A stretch of DNA of 64,000 bases from Pseudomonas sp. GM18 (GTDB lineage Bacteria; Pseudomonadota; Gammaproteobacteria; Pseudomonadales; Pseudomonadaceae), in contig NZ_AKJT01000022.1 of NCBI RefSeq assembly GCF_000282195.1, forward strand, positions 176,259 to 240,258, written 5' to 3'. A program made the translations under genes and the position numbers. The notes under the pieces are model-generated. The model made no database searches. It had not been told where the DNA came from and saw only the letters and a list, made by a program, of their open reading frames with translations. Positions 7,357 through 15,380 of this stretch are shown here, piece after piece (the stretch's first letter is position 1; the number at the start of each line of letters is the position of its first letter).

Positions 7357-8435
7357 AGATATTTACAGTCAGTAAGTTGAAGTTTTCGATTTTCTTATTG
7401 GTAATCTGCTGTTCAAGCGCGGGTGCCGCGCCTCAAGTTCTCAAGGAGATACCAGCCAGCTTATTGGGCGATGCCTCGCGTCAAAAAGTGTTTGTACTGA
7501 CCGGCGATGCTGACGAGGCCTACCGCCGATTGTTGATTTCGCCCGAGCAAGGTGCCAGCGATAACATTCTGCTGGACACATCCGCGGCATTGCCGTTGAT
7601 CAAGAGCCAATACTCGGCGGCCATGAGTGAAGGCTTCAGCGTCAATGTGATCAACAGCCCGGCGGGTGTGCTTACGGTTGTCGATGTGCAAGGGGAGCCC
7701 GTGTCAGTCAAGCAGTCTTCCGCCGAAGCCGGGGACGCGCTTGTGCTGGTCAGCAACGAAGAAGATAACGGCGTTTACAACTTCAATCTGGTGTTCCGCT
7801 ACAACAAAAACTCAAAACAGTTTGAGCTGAGAAGCGTGTCGCAGGTAACCAACAACGAGTCCTGTGATCGCTCGGTAGTCAGTGTTGAAGACGTACCGAA
7901 AAGCATGATCGGTGAAACCTCGTTGGCGTCTTTTGATGGGCGCAAGGTATTAGAGCGGTTGCATGACCTGCACGTTATGCGACCCGCCGAGGGCTACAAA
8001 AAACTGATGATGTCGGATATCGCTTACCAGCTCGACCAGGCGCTGGCACTGTATCGAAAAGGGCAGACTGATGAAGTTTCGACGGTGATGGCGAATTTTC
8101 TGATGGATGGGGGCGAAGGCCACTGCTATCCGCACAGCTATATCGCGCAAAAGTATGACTTCGCTCAGATGCCGGGTTGGTCTAACGACTTGGGTTTTCT
8201 ACTGGGTGAAACCGGCTATTACGACGAGTCCATTGAGCTGTTGAACGCGGTTATCGCCAGAAATCCTGCCAGAACCGTTGCCTACTTGAATCTCGCGGAC
8301 AGTTACTGGGGCGTGAACGATAAGGCGCGGGCGGCACGGGCTTACAAGAAGTACGCCTCGTTGATGTCCGGCGCGGGTAAGGCGTCGAAGATTCCCGCGA
8401 GAGTGATTGAGCGCACCGACGGAGCGGTGGAATGA
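7353..8435 (+). CDS. Exported protein with C-terminal TPR-like repeats
   Basis: The product has 360 residues. GTG at 7353 overlaps the previous stop as GTGA; in-frame GTGs at 7344 and 7350 are alternatives. A signal peptide ends SSAGAAP. The first 200 residues are unrecognised (VFVLTGDADEAYRRLLISPEQ, then a beta-rich part). Residues about 275-340 contain TPR-type helices (GFLLGETGYYDESIELLNAVI, AYLNLADSYWGVNDKARAARAY). It should act in the periplasm as a scaffold or binding protein. Translational coupling to the genes on both sides says the three products are made together. A protective role beside the toxin is inferred only from context. Confidence 0.58.
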   Translation: MKIFTVSKLKFSIFLLVICCSSAGAAPQVLKEIPASLLGDASRQKVFVLTGDADEAYRRLLISPEQGASDNILLDTSAALPLIKSQYSAAMSEGFSVNVINSPAGVLTVVDVQGEPVSVKQSSAEAGDALVLVSNEEDNGVYNFNLVFRYNKNSKQFELRSVSQVTNNESCDRSVVSVEDVPKSMIGETSLASFDGRKVLERLHDLHVMRPAEGYKKLMMSDIAYQLDQALALYRKGQTDEVSTVMANFLMDGGEGHCYPHSYIAQKYDFAQMPGWSNDLGFLLGETGYYDESIELLNAVIARNPARTVAYLNLADSYWGVNDKARAARAYKKYASLMSGAGKASKIPARVIERTDGAVE

Positions 8436-9034
8436 TGAACGGGCTCAAGAAGGTTTTTTTGAGTGTGGCGGGTATTGGTTTCGCCGCGTTAATGATCCCC
8501 GTTCATGCGCAGGAAACGTGCGACAAGAACAGTTTTACGACGCCCGATTTGATCATTTGTGGTCAACAAAGCTTCGAGAAATTGGATGCGGCACTCAATG
8601 AGCAGTACAAAAAAGCTTTGGTCAGTTTGCTTCCCGCGGACAAGAAGCTGTTGATAGATGTGCAGCGCAACTGGGTAAAGTTTAAAGAGGAGTACTGCGA
8701 AGAAATCTATCAGGCGACGTTTCCGGGTGCAGAAGCACCTATCGAAAAGCTGGCGTGTTTATCGCACATCACCAACTCAAGATTGGGCGAGTTGATCTAT
8801 TTGCAGACGGGGCTGACCAATGATGGCTTTTACAAGGCCGCCTCGGTGATGGCGGGGAAAGATCGCGCCTATGGACTCCAGGATTCGATCAATCGTTTGG
8901 GAGGTGATGACTTCGCCGATCCGGTTTGGAAGCACTACGCTGAAGGGCACTGTGAAATGAGCTTCAGCCTTTTCAGGGAAGACCTTGCGAACTGCATGGT
9001 GAGGATGCGTTTTCAGCTGCCGTTCAATCGCTAA
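8432..9034 (+). CDS. LprI-like (DUF1311) exported protein
   Basis: The product has 200 residues. ATGATG at 8432 overlaps the previous stop. The signal peptide ends VHAQE. The LprI / DUF1311 pattern follows: CDKNSFTTPDLIICGQQSFEKLDAALNEQY, then LLIDVQRNWVKFKEEYCEEIY and KLACLSHITNSRLGEL. The four Cys match the family's disulphide positions. The C-terminal 70 residues are unrecognised, with two more Cys. LprI of Mycobacterium binds and inhibits lysozyme, so this could block a muramidase in the periplasm. It is the second LprI-type gene in the window and, like the first, is followed by the GGGGAC terminator and a convergent DUF6124 gene. Confidence 0.68.
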   Translation: MMNGLKKVFLSVAGIGFAALMIPVHAQETCDKNSFTTPDLIICGQQSFEKLDAALNEQYKKALVSLLPADKKLLIDVQRNWVKFKEEYCEEIYQATFPGAEAPIEKLACLSHITNSRLGELIYLQTGLTNDGFYKAASVMAGKDRAYGLQDSINRLGGDDFADPVWKHYAEGHCEMSFSLFREDLANCMVRMRFQLPFNR

Positions 9035-9040
9035 ACAAGA

Positions 9041-9070
9041 AAGGGGACGTTAAGTCCCCTTCGTATTTTT
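9041..9070. terminator. GGGGAC hairpin terminator, copy 2
   Basis: The same stem-loop as at 4063-4091: AGGGGAC/GTCCCCT over GTTAA, with a T-rich tail on the plus strand. It ends the 6934-9034 gene set and sits at the 3' end of the convergent DUF6124 gene. Confidence 0.8.
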
Positions 9071-9072
9071 TG

Positions 9073-9453
9073 CTACGCCTTCGCCCGATGCTCCACCGGA
9101 TTTGGCGAATCAATATGATCCAGCGCTCGCTCCACCATCAACTGAACCCCATCCGCCATTCTGCTGAGCGCCAGGGCGACTGAGCGGCGGGTGCCGTCGA
9201 TGTCATCAGCCAGGTCGGCGGCGATGGCGCTGATGGACTTCAGGTCTTCGGAGGCGTTGGCCAGGAGGGCTTCGGTGTCGATGTCGGGGGACACGGTGAA
9301 GAGTTTGCCTTTGCGCTTGGGTTTTTCGTTGGGTGGTGGGGCGAAATGGTGGTCGAGGGCGCGTTCGGCGGCTTCGTGGAGTTTTCTGGAGTCGAAGGAT
9401 TCGTAGGGAGAAGTGGCTTCGTTTTCAGGAGGATTTGGTGTTGGCTTGAACAT
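9073..9453 (-). CDS. DUF6124 family protein, copy 2
   Basis: This 126-residue protein differs from the 4093-4473 copy only at residues 2, 23, 103, 106 and 120 (I/F, K/R, A/V, L/M, A/V). The frame is open upstream through the whole leader to 9666, but the ATG at 9453 is the right start: GGGA lies 8 bases before it, and copy 1 has a stop in the matching upstream frame. Conservative changes in an otherwise identical protein suggest both copies are maintained. Function is unknown; a family-specific role cannot be read from the sequence. Confidence 0.75.
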   Translation of the reverse strand: MFKPTPNPPENEATSPYESFDSRKLHEAAERALDHHFAPPPNEKPKRKGKLFTVSPDIDTEALLANASEDLKSISAIAADLADDIDGTRRSVALALSRMADGVQLMVERALDHIDSPNPVEHRAKA

Positions 9454-9738
9454 AGGTGTAATCCCGTAATTAAGGAGCCGACACCGTTTCGCGTGCACTT
9501 CGAAAGAGGTGGCAGCTGTGTATAGGTGTGCAAGACCGGCGGGATTACCCGGCAGACCCGAAGGTCTCCCATACACAGCAGCCATAACGGTTCGCGAGCA
9601 TAGGAAAATGCTCGATGAATTGCCATAACCATCGTGTATCCCACCGGACTTGCACGTCCGGGTCACCGATTTTGCGGTGACGGATAGAGGTTATCGGTGA
9701 AGGCCAAGGTCGCCTAGTTCACGGACAGCCCGGCGTTT
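9454..9738 (-). promoter_or_regulatory. Structured 5' leader RNA of DUF6124, copy 2
   Basis: It has the same architecture as the leader at 4474-4760. Arms 9655-9638 and 9545-9528 (minus-strand CGGTGGGAT against ATCCCGCCG) pair with two compensated changes relative to copy 1. The helix 9583-9571 with 9523-9511 interleaves with them. The segment 9548-9540 is perfectly complementary over 9 bases to 9466-9458, which contains the Shine-Dalgarno GGGA. The upstream arm GGGATACAC imitates the ribosome-binding stretch GGGATTACAC, as GGAGTACAC imitates GGAGTAACAC in copy 1. A further perfect hairpin CCGGAC/GTCCGG is at 9662-9645. Confidence 0.62.
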
Positions 9739-9841
9739 TGAAGGAAATGTCCGAGAGGTTTGAGGGCATCAAGATCAAAAGATCGCAGCCTTCGGTAGCT
9801 CCTACAGGAATGTGTTTCTTCAGGTGTAGGGCGGGTGTTGG

Positions 9842-9895
9842 GTGTGACGCGGAGTGTCACGGGATGCATTCCCACGCGGGAGCGTGGGAACGATC
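9842..9895. repeat. Short inverted repeats, GTGAC and CCCACGC/GCGTGGG type
   Basis: GTGAC..GTCAC and TTCCCACGC..GCGTGGGAA dyads lie side by side. The second belongs to a family also present at 44065-44095, 50905-50983 and 63985-64000. The surrounding interval 9756-10038 holds no convincing gene. Confidence 0.6.
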
Positions 9896-10038
9896 AAGGT
9901 TGAGGCGGGAAAGCGTGACTTGGCGGTCATCATGCGGGAAAAGTGGTTCATCTTCTTCTAACGCAACACGATGGTGGCGTTCTGGCTTGAAGCGGCTACA
10001 CTGCGCCGGCCGTTCATTTTTCTTTTGAGGCTGTGCGC

Positions 10039-10422
10039 ATGAAATTTCGTTTTCTTCTGTGGATGCTGGGTTTGTTGATGGGTAAGGCCAGTCGGACTAA
10101 TCCTGCGTTTCAGCAGCAGTTGGGTGACAAGGCGTTGGTGTTTCAGCTACAGACCCTGGACGGGAAGGTGGCGCGGCATTTCGTGGTGAAGGATCAGCGC
10201 ATAACCAGTAAGGCTGGGGTGTATGCGGAGCCGGCGTTTGCGATTGCTTTTAAGGACGCGGCTTATGGCTTTGCCACGATGCAGGCGAAGAACAAGCAGT
10301 TGGCGTTTATGCAGGGGATTCAGGACAAGTCGATTCAGATCAAGGGCAACCCGGCGCTGGTGATCTGGTTTCAGGGGCTGACCAAGTATTTGAAGCCGCG
10401 GAAGGCTAAGTCTAAGGCCTGA
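10039..10422 (+). CDS. SCP2-like lipid-binding domain protein
   Basis: The product has 127 residues. The ATG at 10039 is used rather than the in-frame GTG two codons earlier. One N-terminal hydrophobic segment (FLLWMLGLLMG) may anchor it. The rest (ALVFQLQTLDGKVARHFVVKDQRI, YAEPAFAIAFKDAAYGF, KSIQIKGNPALVIWFQGL) has the strand and helix order of SCP2 sterol-binding-type domains, which bind acyl or isoprenoid ligands. A homologue sits in the same place beside the HDOD gene and recG in other pseudomonads. The exact function is not known. Confidence 0.6.
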   Translation: MKFRFLLWMLGLLMGKASRTNPAFQQQLGDKALVFQLQTLDGKVARHFVVKDQRITSKAGVYAEPAFAIAFKDAAYGFATMQAKNKQLAFMQGIQDKSIQIKGNPALVIWFQGLTKYLKPRKAKSKA

Positions 10423-10447
10423 CGCAGGTCTTTGGTCAAAGGGCTTT

Positions 10448-10580
10448 TGTGGCGAGGGAGCTTGCTCCCGCTGGGCTGCGAAGTGGCCCTGAAATCTGAG
10501 ACCTCGGTTGTATCTGACACATCGCGCTGGCTGGTTTGCGACTGCTGCGCAGTCGAGCGGGAGCAAGCTCCCTCGCCACA
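10448..10580. repeat. REPIN-type inverted repeat pair
   Basis: TGTGGCGAGGGAGCTTGCTCCCGCT and its inverse copy (AGCGGGAGCAAGCTCCCTCGCCACA) face each other about 80 bases apart, typical of REPIN doublets in P. fluorescens-group genomes. The same element type occurs at 30083-30195. Confidence 0.8.
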
Positions 10581-10616
10581 GGGGTTGGTTTATTTCAGAT
10601 AGATCGGGGTGGATTC

Positions 10617-10670
10617 ATCGCGGGCAAGCCCGCTCCCACAGGGATCACCTGAATCCTGTGGGAGCGTGGC
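10617..10670. repeat. REP-type element, GCGGGCAAGCCCGCTCCCACA
   Basis: A palindromic REP core (CGGGCAAGCCCG) plus CTCCCACAGG is followed by a second short inverse copy CCTGTGGGAG. Together with the preceding element it fills most of the 277-base gap between the SCP2-like gene and the HDOD gene. Confidence 0.7.
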
Positions 10671-10699
10671 TTGGTCCGGGCGGTGATCCGACGATGTTT

Positions 10700-12100
10700 T
10701 TAGGCCTGGCTGAATTGCGAAGCCAGTTCACGCAGCAGCACTTCAGCCTCAAGCACTTTGCTGACCACGTCGTTGGCCTTGTCGCGAGTCAGACCCACAC
10801 GCTCCAGCAACGCATCCGGGATGTCTTCATCCGGCCCCGAGCCAATCCCGCGACTACGCAGCAGACGCACAGCCAGACACACAAGATTCGGGTATTCCGC
10901 GTAATCACCGTCATAGCTCGGGTCATGCTGGAAGCGCAGGGCGGTGGCCAGTTCGTCGGGCATGTCCCAGTAGCGCATCAGCCACGCGCCGATCTGTTCG
11001 CGGCTGATGCCCAGCAGGTGTTGTTCCACGTAGCTGTGGCACAGGTGCGGGTTGACCTCCAGGTGGCGGCAGATCAGCGAGAAGTGCGGCGGGAAGACGT
11101 GGGCCAGCAGCAGGTAGCCGAAGTTGTGCAGCAGGCCGGCGAGGTAGGTCAGGCCGGCTTCCGGGCGCTGGGCGCGGGGCATGGCGCGGGTCAGGCCTTC
11201 GATGACGGCGGCGGTGTAGATCGATTGCTGCCAGTACGGCGTGGTGTGTTGCGGGTGGTCTTTGGGCAGGCTCAGGGTTTTGCCCAGGGCCAGGCCCAGC
11301 GCCAGGTTGATCACCAGGTCGAAACCCAGCACGCGGACGATGGCGTCTTCCACTGAACGAATCTTGCCCGGCGAGGCGTAGTACGGCGACGCTGCCCAGC
11401 TGACGACTTGCGCGGCCAGGGCCGGGTCGGTTTCGACGACGCCGGTGATGTCGTCGATGGTGGCGTTGGGGTCGACCCGCAGTTTGATGATTTTCTGCGC
11501 GGTTTCGGCCAGTGGCGGAATTTCGATGGTCGCTTCCAGGCGTTGCTGGATGCGCCTCGCGGTGAACGCTTGCACGGCCTGGGTGATTTCCTCGCGGTCA
11601 TCGTCGGGGCGGTCGAGGTTCGGGCGGATGCTGTGCACGGCTTCGCCGAAGTTGCCGGCGCTGGCCTTGGTGAGCATGGTTTTGAAATCGTCGCTGGAGA
11701 TTTCCAGCAGCACGCCCGGCTCGCCCGAGTTGATCAGCAACTTCGGTTCGCGCAGCAGGCTTTCGTCATACAGGCACGGCGAACTGGTGAGCGCCGGCAG
11801 GCCGGGCAGAAGGCTCAGACTGTGTTTGCCGAGCATTTTTACCAGGCGTTCGGTGGATACAGCGGTCAACCGGCGGCCGGTGAGTTCGGCGAGGCGGTTG
11901 AGGTCGAGCAATTGGCTCTGCGGGAACAGCACCATGAGCGCGCCGACGGCATCGTCCAGCAAAACCGCCTGCACTTTGCGTGCGGCGTTCAGGCCGTGAT
12001 GCTCGAGGACTTCTTCGTAAGCGATGCCCAGCTTGCCGAGCAGCAGCCGAATAACAGACGGAGCGTGCGGGGTTTCAGGGGCGAGGGCAGCTTCTGTCAT
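10700..12100 (-). CDS. aaRS-editing-like plus HDOD signalling protein
   Basis: The product has 466 residues. Residues about 10-160 resemble the YbaK/ProX aminoacyl-tRNA deacylase domain (VIRLLLGKLGIAYEEVLEHH, AVLLDDAVGALMVLFPQSQLLDLNRLAELTGRRL). Residues about 195-400 form an HDOD domain: LRVDPNATIDDITGVVETDPALAAQVVSWA, SVEDAIVRVLGFDLVINLALG, YLAGLLHNFGYLLLAHVFPPH. HDOD proteins lack the full HD metal site and usually act in signalling. Whether the editing half is active cannot be judged. It lies 78 bases downstream of recG on the same strand, an order kept in other Pseudomonas. Confidence 0.85.
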   Translation of the reverse strand: MTEAALAPETPHAPSVIRLLLGKLGIAYEEVLEHHGLNAARKVQAVLLDDAVGALMVLFPQSQLLDLNRLAELTGRRLTAVSTERLVKMLGKHSLSLLPGLPALTSSPCLYDESLLREPKLLINSGEPGVLLEISSDDFKTMLTKASAGNFGEAVHSIRPNLDRPDDDREEITQAVQAFTARRIQQRLEATIEIPPLAETAQKIIKLRVDPNATIDDITGVVETDPALAAQVVSWAASPYYASPGKIRSVEDAIVRVLGFDLVINLALGLALGKTLSLPKDHPQHTTPYWQQSIYTAAVIEGLTRAMPRAQRPEAGLTYLAGLLHNFGYLLLAHVFPPHFSLICRHLEVNPHLCHSYVEQHLLGISREQIGAWLMRYWDMPDELATALRFQHDPSYDGDYAEYPNLVCLAVRLLRSRGIGSGPDEDIPDALLERVGLTRDKANDVVSKVLEAEVLLRELASQFSQA

Positions 12101-12178
12101 GGTCTGTATCCGTTTTCAAACAATTGCAGGAGTATAACCAGCTTGTTTAAAGCCAGGGTCCAGAAACTGCGACAGTGC

Positions 12179-14254
12179 TCACACTTGGCCGTATTGCTGC
12201 CCATGGCGTAGCCAGCGGTCGAGCAGCGGGCTGACGTGATCCGGCCAGCGCTCGAGCAAGGCCTGGGCAGCGTCGCGCACGGCGGGCAGTAAGTCGGCGT
12301 CGCGCATCAGGTCCGCGACCTTGAATTGCAACAGGCCGGTCTGGCGCGTGCCGAGCATCTCGCCGGGGCCGCGCAGTTCGAGGTCCTTTTCGGCGATGAC
12401 AAAACCGTCGTTGGTTTCGCGCATGATGCCCAGCCGCTGACGGCCGATCTGCGACAGCGGTGGATGGTAGAGCAGCACGCAATGGCTGACGGCGCTGCCC
12501 CGACCGACGCGGCCACGCAGTTGGTGCAGCTGCGCGAGCCCGAGGCGCTCGGGGTTTTCAATGATCATCAGGCTGGCGTTGGGCACGTCGACGCCGACTT
12601 CGATCACGGTGGTGGCGACCAGCAGTTGCAGGTTGCCGGCCTTGAATTCGGCCATGACGGCGGCTTTTTCGGCGGGCTTCATGCGGCCGTGGATCAAGCC
12701 GACTTTCAATTCGCCGAGGGCGGCGGTGAGGTCTTCGTGGGTGGTTTCGGCGGCCTGGCAGGTCAGCTCTTCGGATTCTTCGATCAGCGTGCACACCCAA
12801 TAGGCCTGACGCCCTTCGGCACAGGCGCCGCGCACCCGCTCGATCACTTCGACACGCCGGGTGTCGGTGACCAGCACCGTGTTCACCGGGGTGCGGCCGG
12901 GGGGCAGTTCATCAAGGATCGAGGTGTCGAGGTCGGCGTAGGCGCTCATGGCCAGCGTCCGGGGAATCGGCGTGGCGGTCATAATCAGCTGGTGCGGACA
13001 CATCCGCCCGCCGACGCCTTTCTGCCGCAATGCCAGACGCTGCTGTACGCCGAAGCGATGCTGTTCGTCGATGATCGCCAGCGCCAGGTTCTTGAACTGC
13101 ACTTCGTCCTGGAACAGTGCGTGGGTGCCGACCACCATCGGTGCGCCGCCCGCGATCTGCTCGAGCGCGGCTACACGGTTTTTGCCCTTGAGCTTGCCGG
13201 CCAGCCACGCGACTTCGATGCCCAGCGGTTCGAGCCAGCGCTTGAAGGTGATGAAGTGCTGCTCGGCGAGGATTTCGGTGGGCGCCATCAGGGCGACCTG
13301 ATAACCCGCTTCCAGCGCTTGCAGCGCGGCTAGGGCGGCGACCACGGTTTTGCCCGCGCCCACGTCGCCCTGAATCAGCCGCAGCATCGGTTCGTGCTGA
13401 CTGAGGTCGTAAGCGATTTCGTTGCCGACCCGTTGCTGGGCGCCGGTCGGGGTGAAGCCGAGGTTGGCCAGATACTGTTCTGGCAGCTTCGTGGCTTTGG
13501 GCATGGCCGGCGCGCGCAGGGCACGCATGCTTTCGCGCAGGCGCTGCTGGGACAGTTGATGGGTCAGCAGTTCTTCGAAGGCCAGACGATGCTGGGCCCA
13601 GTGATGACCGAGGGCGAGTTCGTCGACGTCGGCATCGGCGGGCGGGTGATGCAGGTAGCGGATCGCATCGGCCAGCGGCGCCAGTTGATAGTCCCGGGCC
13701 AGTTCGGTCGGCAACCAGTCAGGCAGGCTGCTGGGGCCGAGCAGGGTCAGGGTTTGCATGCACAACTGGCGCAAACGCTGCTGGGTCAGGCCTTCGGTGA
13801 GTGGGTAGACCGGTGTCAGGGTTTCATCCACTGGCGGCGGTTCGTCACCGGTGATGGCGCGGTATTCCGGGTGGTAGATCTCCAGTCCCGACGCACCGGG
13901 CCGGGCTTCGCCGTAGCAACGAATCCGCGTGCCGCGTTTGAGGCCTTCTTTCTGGGCGTTGCTGAAATGGTAGAAGCGCAGGCTGAGTCCGCCGGTGCCG
14001 TCCTGCAGGCGGACAACCAGGCTACGACGCCGGCCCATGACCACGTCGGCGCCGCTGACGGTGCCTTCGATCACCGCGTCTTGCCCAGGTCGCAAATGAC
14101 CGATCGGGACCACGCGAGTGCGGTCCTGATAGCGCAACGGCAGGTGGAACAGCACGTCCTGGAGATTCTCCAGGCCGACCTTGGCCAGTTTCTCGGCCAT
14201 GGCTTCGCCGACACCCTTGAGTGCCGTCACCGACACTTGCGACAACTCGGTCAT
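12179..14254 (-). CDS. recG: ATP-dependent DNA helicase RecG
   Basis: The product has 691 residues, full length for RecG. It has an N-terminal wedge/OB part (residues about 1-250, with VIEGTVSGADVVMGRRRSLVVRL), then the helicase core with Walker A GDVGAGKT, a DEQH box (IIDEQHRFGVQQR), TATPIPRTL, GRMKPAEKAAVMAEF and VIENPERLGLAQLHQLRGRVGRG. RecG regresses stalled replication forks and processes branched recombination intermediates. It is 9 bases downstream of oxyR on the same strand, so the two are probably co-transcribed, linking DNA repair to peroxide response. Confidence 0.97.
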   Translation of the reverse strand: MTELSQVSVTALKGVGEAMAEKLAKVGLENLQDVLFHLPLRYQDRTRVVPIGHLRPGQDAVIEGTVSGADVVMGRRRSLVVRLQDGTGGLSLRFYHFSNAQKEGLKRGTRIRCYGEARPGASGLEIYHPEYRAITGDEPPPVDETLTPVYPLTEGLTQQRLRQLCMQTLTLLGPSSLPDWLPTELARDYQLAPLADAIRYLHHPPADADVDELALGHHWAQHRLAFEELLTHQLSQQRLRESMRALRAPAMPKATKLPEQYLANLGFTPTGAQQRVGNEIAYDLSQHEPMLRLIQGDVGAGKTVVAALAALQALEAGYQVALMAPTEILAEQHFITFKRWLEPLGIEVAWLAGKLKGKNRVAALEQIAGGAPMVVGTHALFQDEVQFKNLALAIIDEQHRFGVQQRLALRQKGVGGRMCPHQLIMTATPIPRTLAMSAYADLDTSILDELPPGRTPVNTVLVTDTRRVEVIERVRGACAEGRQAYWVCTLIEESEELTCQAAETTHEDLTAALGELKVGLIHGRMKPAEKAAVMAEFKAGNLQLLVATTVIEVGVDVPNASLMIIENPERLGLAQLHQLRGRVGRGSAVSHCVLLYHPPLSQIGRQRLGIMRETNDGFVIAEKDLELRGPGEMLGTRQTGLLQFKVADLMRDADLLPAVRDAAQALLERWPDHVSPLLDRWLRHGQQYGQV

Positions 14255-14263
14255 GACCGCGAC

Positions 14264-15193
14264 TTAACCGGCCACCACCGGCGCTGGCGGCTTGGCCACC
14301 GAGCACAGGCGAATGGAGTCGGCGAGGATTTCAATTGCCTTCGGCCGCGGGAAGCTTGCGCGCCAGGCAATGGCCACGGTGCGGAACGGCACCGGCGCGC
14401 TCAGTGGGCGTACTTCGATCACGCCGGGGGCGTAGTGGTGGCTGTCCACCGCCGACAGCGGCAGGATCGAAATGCCGAGGCCGGAGGCGACCATGTGGCG
14501 GATGGTTTCCAGCGAGCTGGATTCCACTGTGGTGTGCTTGGCGCCGTCGTTGCCCTTGGTCAGGGTCGGGCAGGCTTCCAGCACTTGATCGCGGAAGCAG
14601 TGACCTTCGCCGAGCAGCAGCAGGCTCTTGTCGTTAAGCAGGGCGGCGTCGATGGATTCTTTTTGCGTCCACGGGTGCTGGGCCGGCATCAGGACGTAGA
14701 ACGGCTCGTCGTAGAGCTGCAAGGTCAGCACGTCGGCTTCGTTGAACGGCAGGGCGATGATGATCGCGTCGAGCTCGCCGTTGCGCAGTTTGTCGCGCAG
14801 CACGTGGGTGAAGTTTTCTTCGATGTACAACGGCATCTGCGGGGCGACCCGGTGCAGTTGTGGAATCAGGTGTGGAAACAGGTACGGGCCGACGGTGTAG
14901 ATCGCACCGACTTTCAGCGGGGCAGTCAGCTGGTTCTTGCCGGCCTGGGCCAGTTCGCGGATGCCTTGGGCCTGTTCCAGGACTTTCTGTGCCTGGGCGA
15001 CAATGCCTTCGCCCACCGGGGTCAGGCGCACGGCGCTCTTGCTGCGCTCGAAAATCAGCACACCGAGTTCGTCTTCAAGCTTTTTCACGCCCACCGACAG
15101 GGTCGGCTGGCTGACGTGGCAACGCTCGGCCGCGTGGCCGAAGTGCTGCTCTTGGGCGAGGGTAACGATGTAGCGTAATTCTGTGAGAGTCAT
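14264..15193 (-). CDS. oxyR: Hydrogen-peroxide sensing LysR-type regulator OxyR
   Basis: The product has 309 residues. It has an N-terminal winged helix (MTLTELRYIVTLAQEQHFGHAAERCHVSQPTLSVGVKKLE) and a LysR substrate domain. The redox cysteines fall exactly at C199 and C208 (GEGHCFRDQVLEAC), the pair that forms the disulphide in OxyR. It activates catalase, alkyl hydroperoxide reductase and related genes after oxidation. It is upstream of recG and downstream of exbB-exbD-tonB on the same strand, separated from tonB by a terminator. Confidence 0.97.
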   Translation of the reverse strand: MTLTELRYIVTLAQEQHFGHAAERCHVSQPTLSVGVKKLEDELGVLIFERSKSAVRLTPVGEGIVAQAQKVLEQAQGIRELAQAGKNQLTAPLKVGAIYTVGPYLFPHLIPQLHRVAPQMPLYIEENFTHVLRDKLRNGELDAIIIALPFNEADVLTLQLYDEPFYVLMPAQHPWTQKESIDAALLNDKSLLLLGEGHCFRDQVLEACPTLTKGNDGAKHTTVESSSLETIRHMVASGLGISILPLSAVDSHHYAPGVIEVRPLSAPVPFRTVAIAWRASFPRPKAIEILADSIRLCSVAKPPAPVVAG

Positions 15194-15311
15194 AGCAAGC
15201 GTCCATGAAGTTGCGGGCCAAGCATACCGGCTGCAATCGATAGACGCACGTTATCAGACTGAGTGTGTCGAGTGACACAGGGTAATGCGGGTTTGCCGTT
15301 TCCAGATATGC

Positions 15312-15335
15312 AAAAAGGCACCTTTCGGTGCCTTT
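15312..15335 (-). terminator. Terminator of exbB-exbD-tonB
   Basis: On the minus strand GAAAGGCACC pairs with GGTGCCTTTT, ending in a run of T. It is 46 bases past the tonB stop and before the oxyR promoter region. Confidence 0.85.
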
Positions 15336-15380
15336 CATAGGTTTTGTAACCGCCGAAGAGCTTGTGGGAGCGGCGGTGTT

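Larger units (their letters stand above)
9038..9755. repeat. Duplicated DUF6124 block, copy 2
   Basis: Second copy of the 4060-4778 segment in the same orientation. It includes terminator, coding region, leader and roughly 20-50 bases beyond the leader. The coding part differs at five residues; the leader differs mostly at base-paired positions. Confidence 0.85.

Noticed and set aside
9738..10028. 96-codon frame after the second DUF6124 block
   Set aside because: It is made of dispersed repeats (GATCGCAGCC, CCCACGC) and has no family features.
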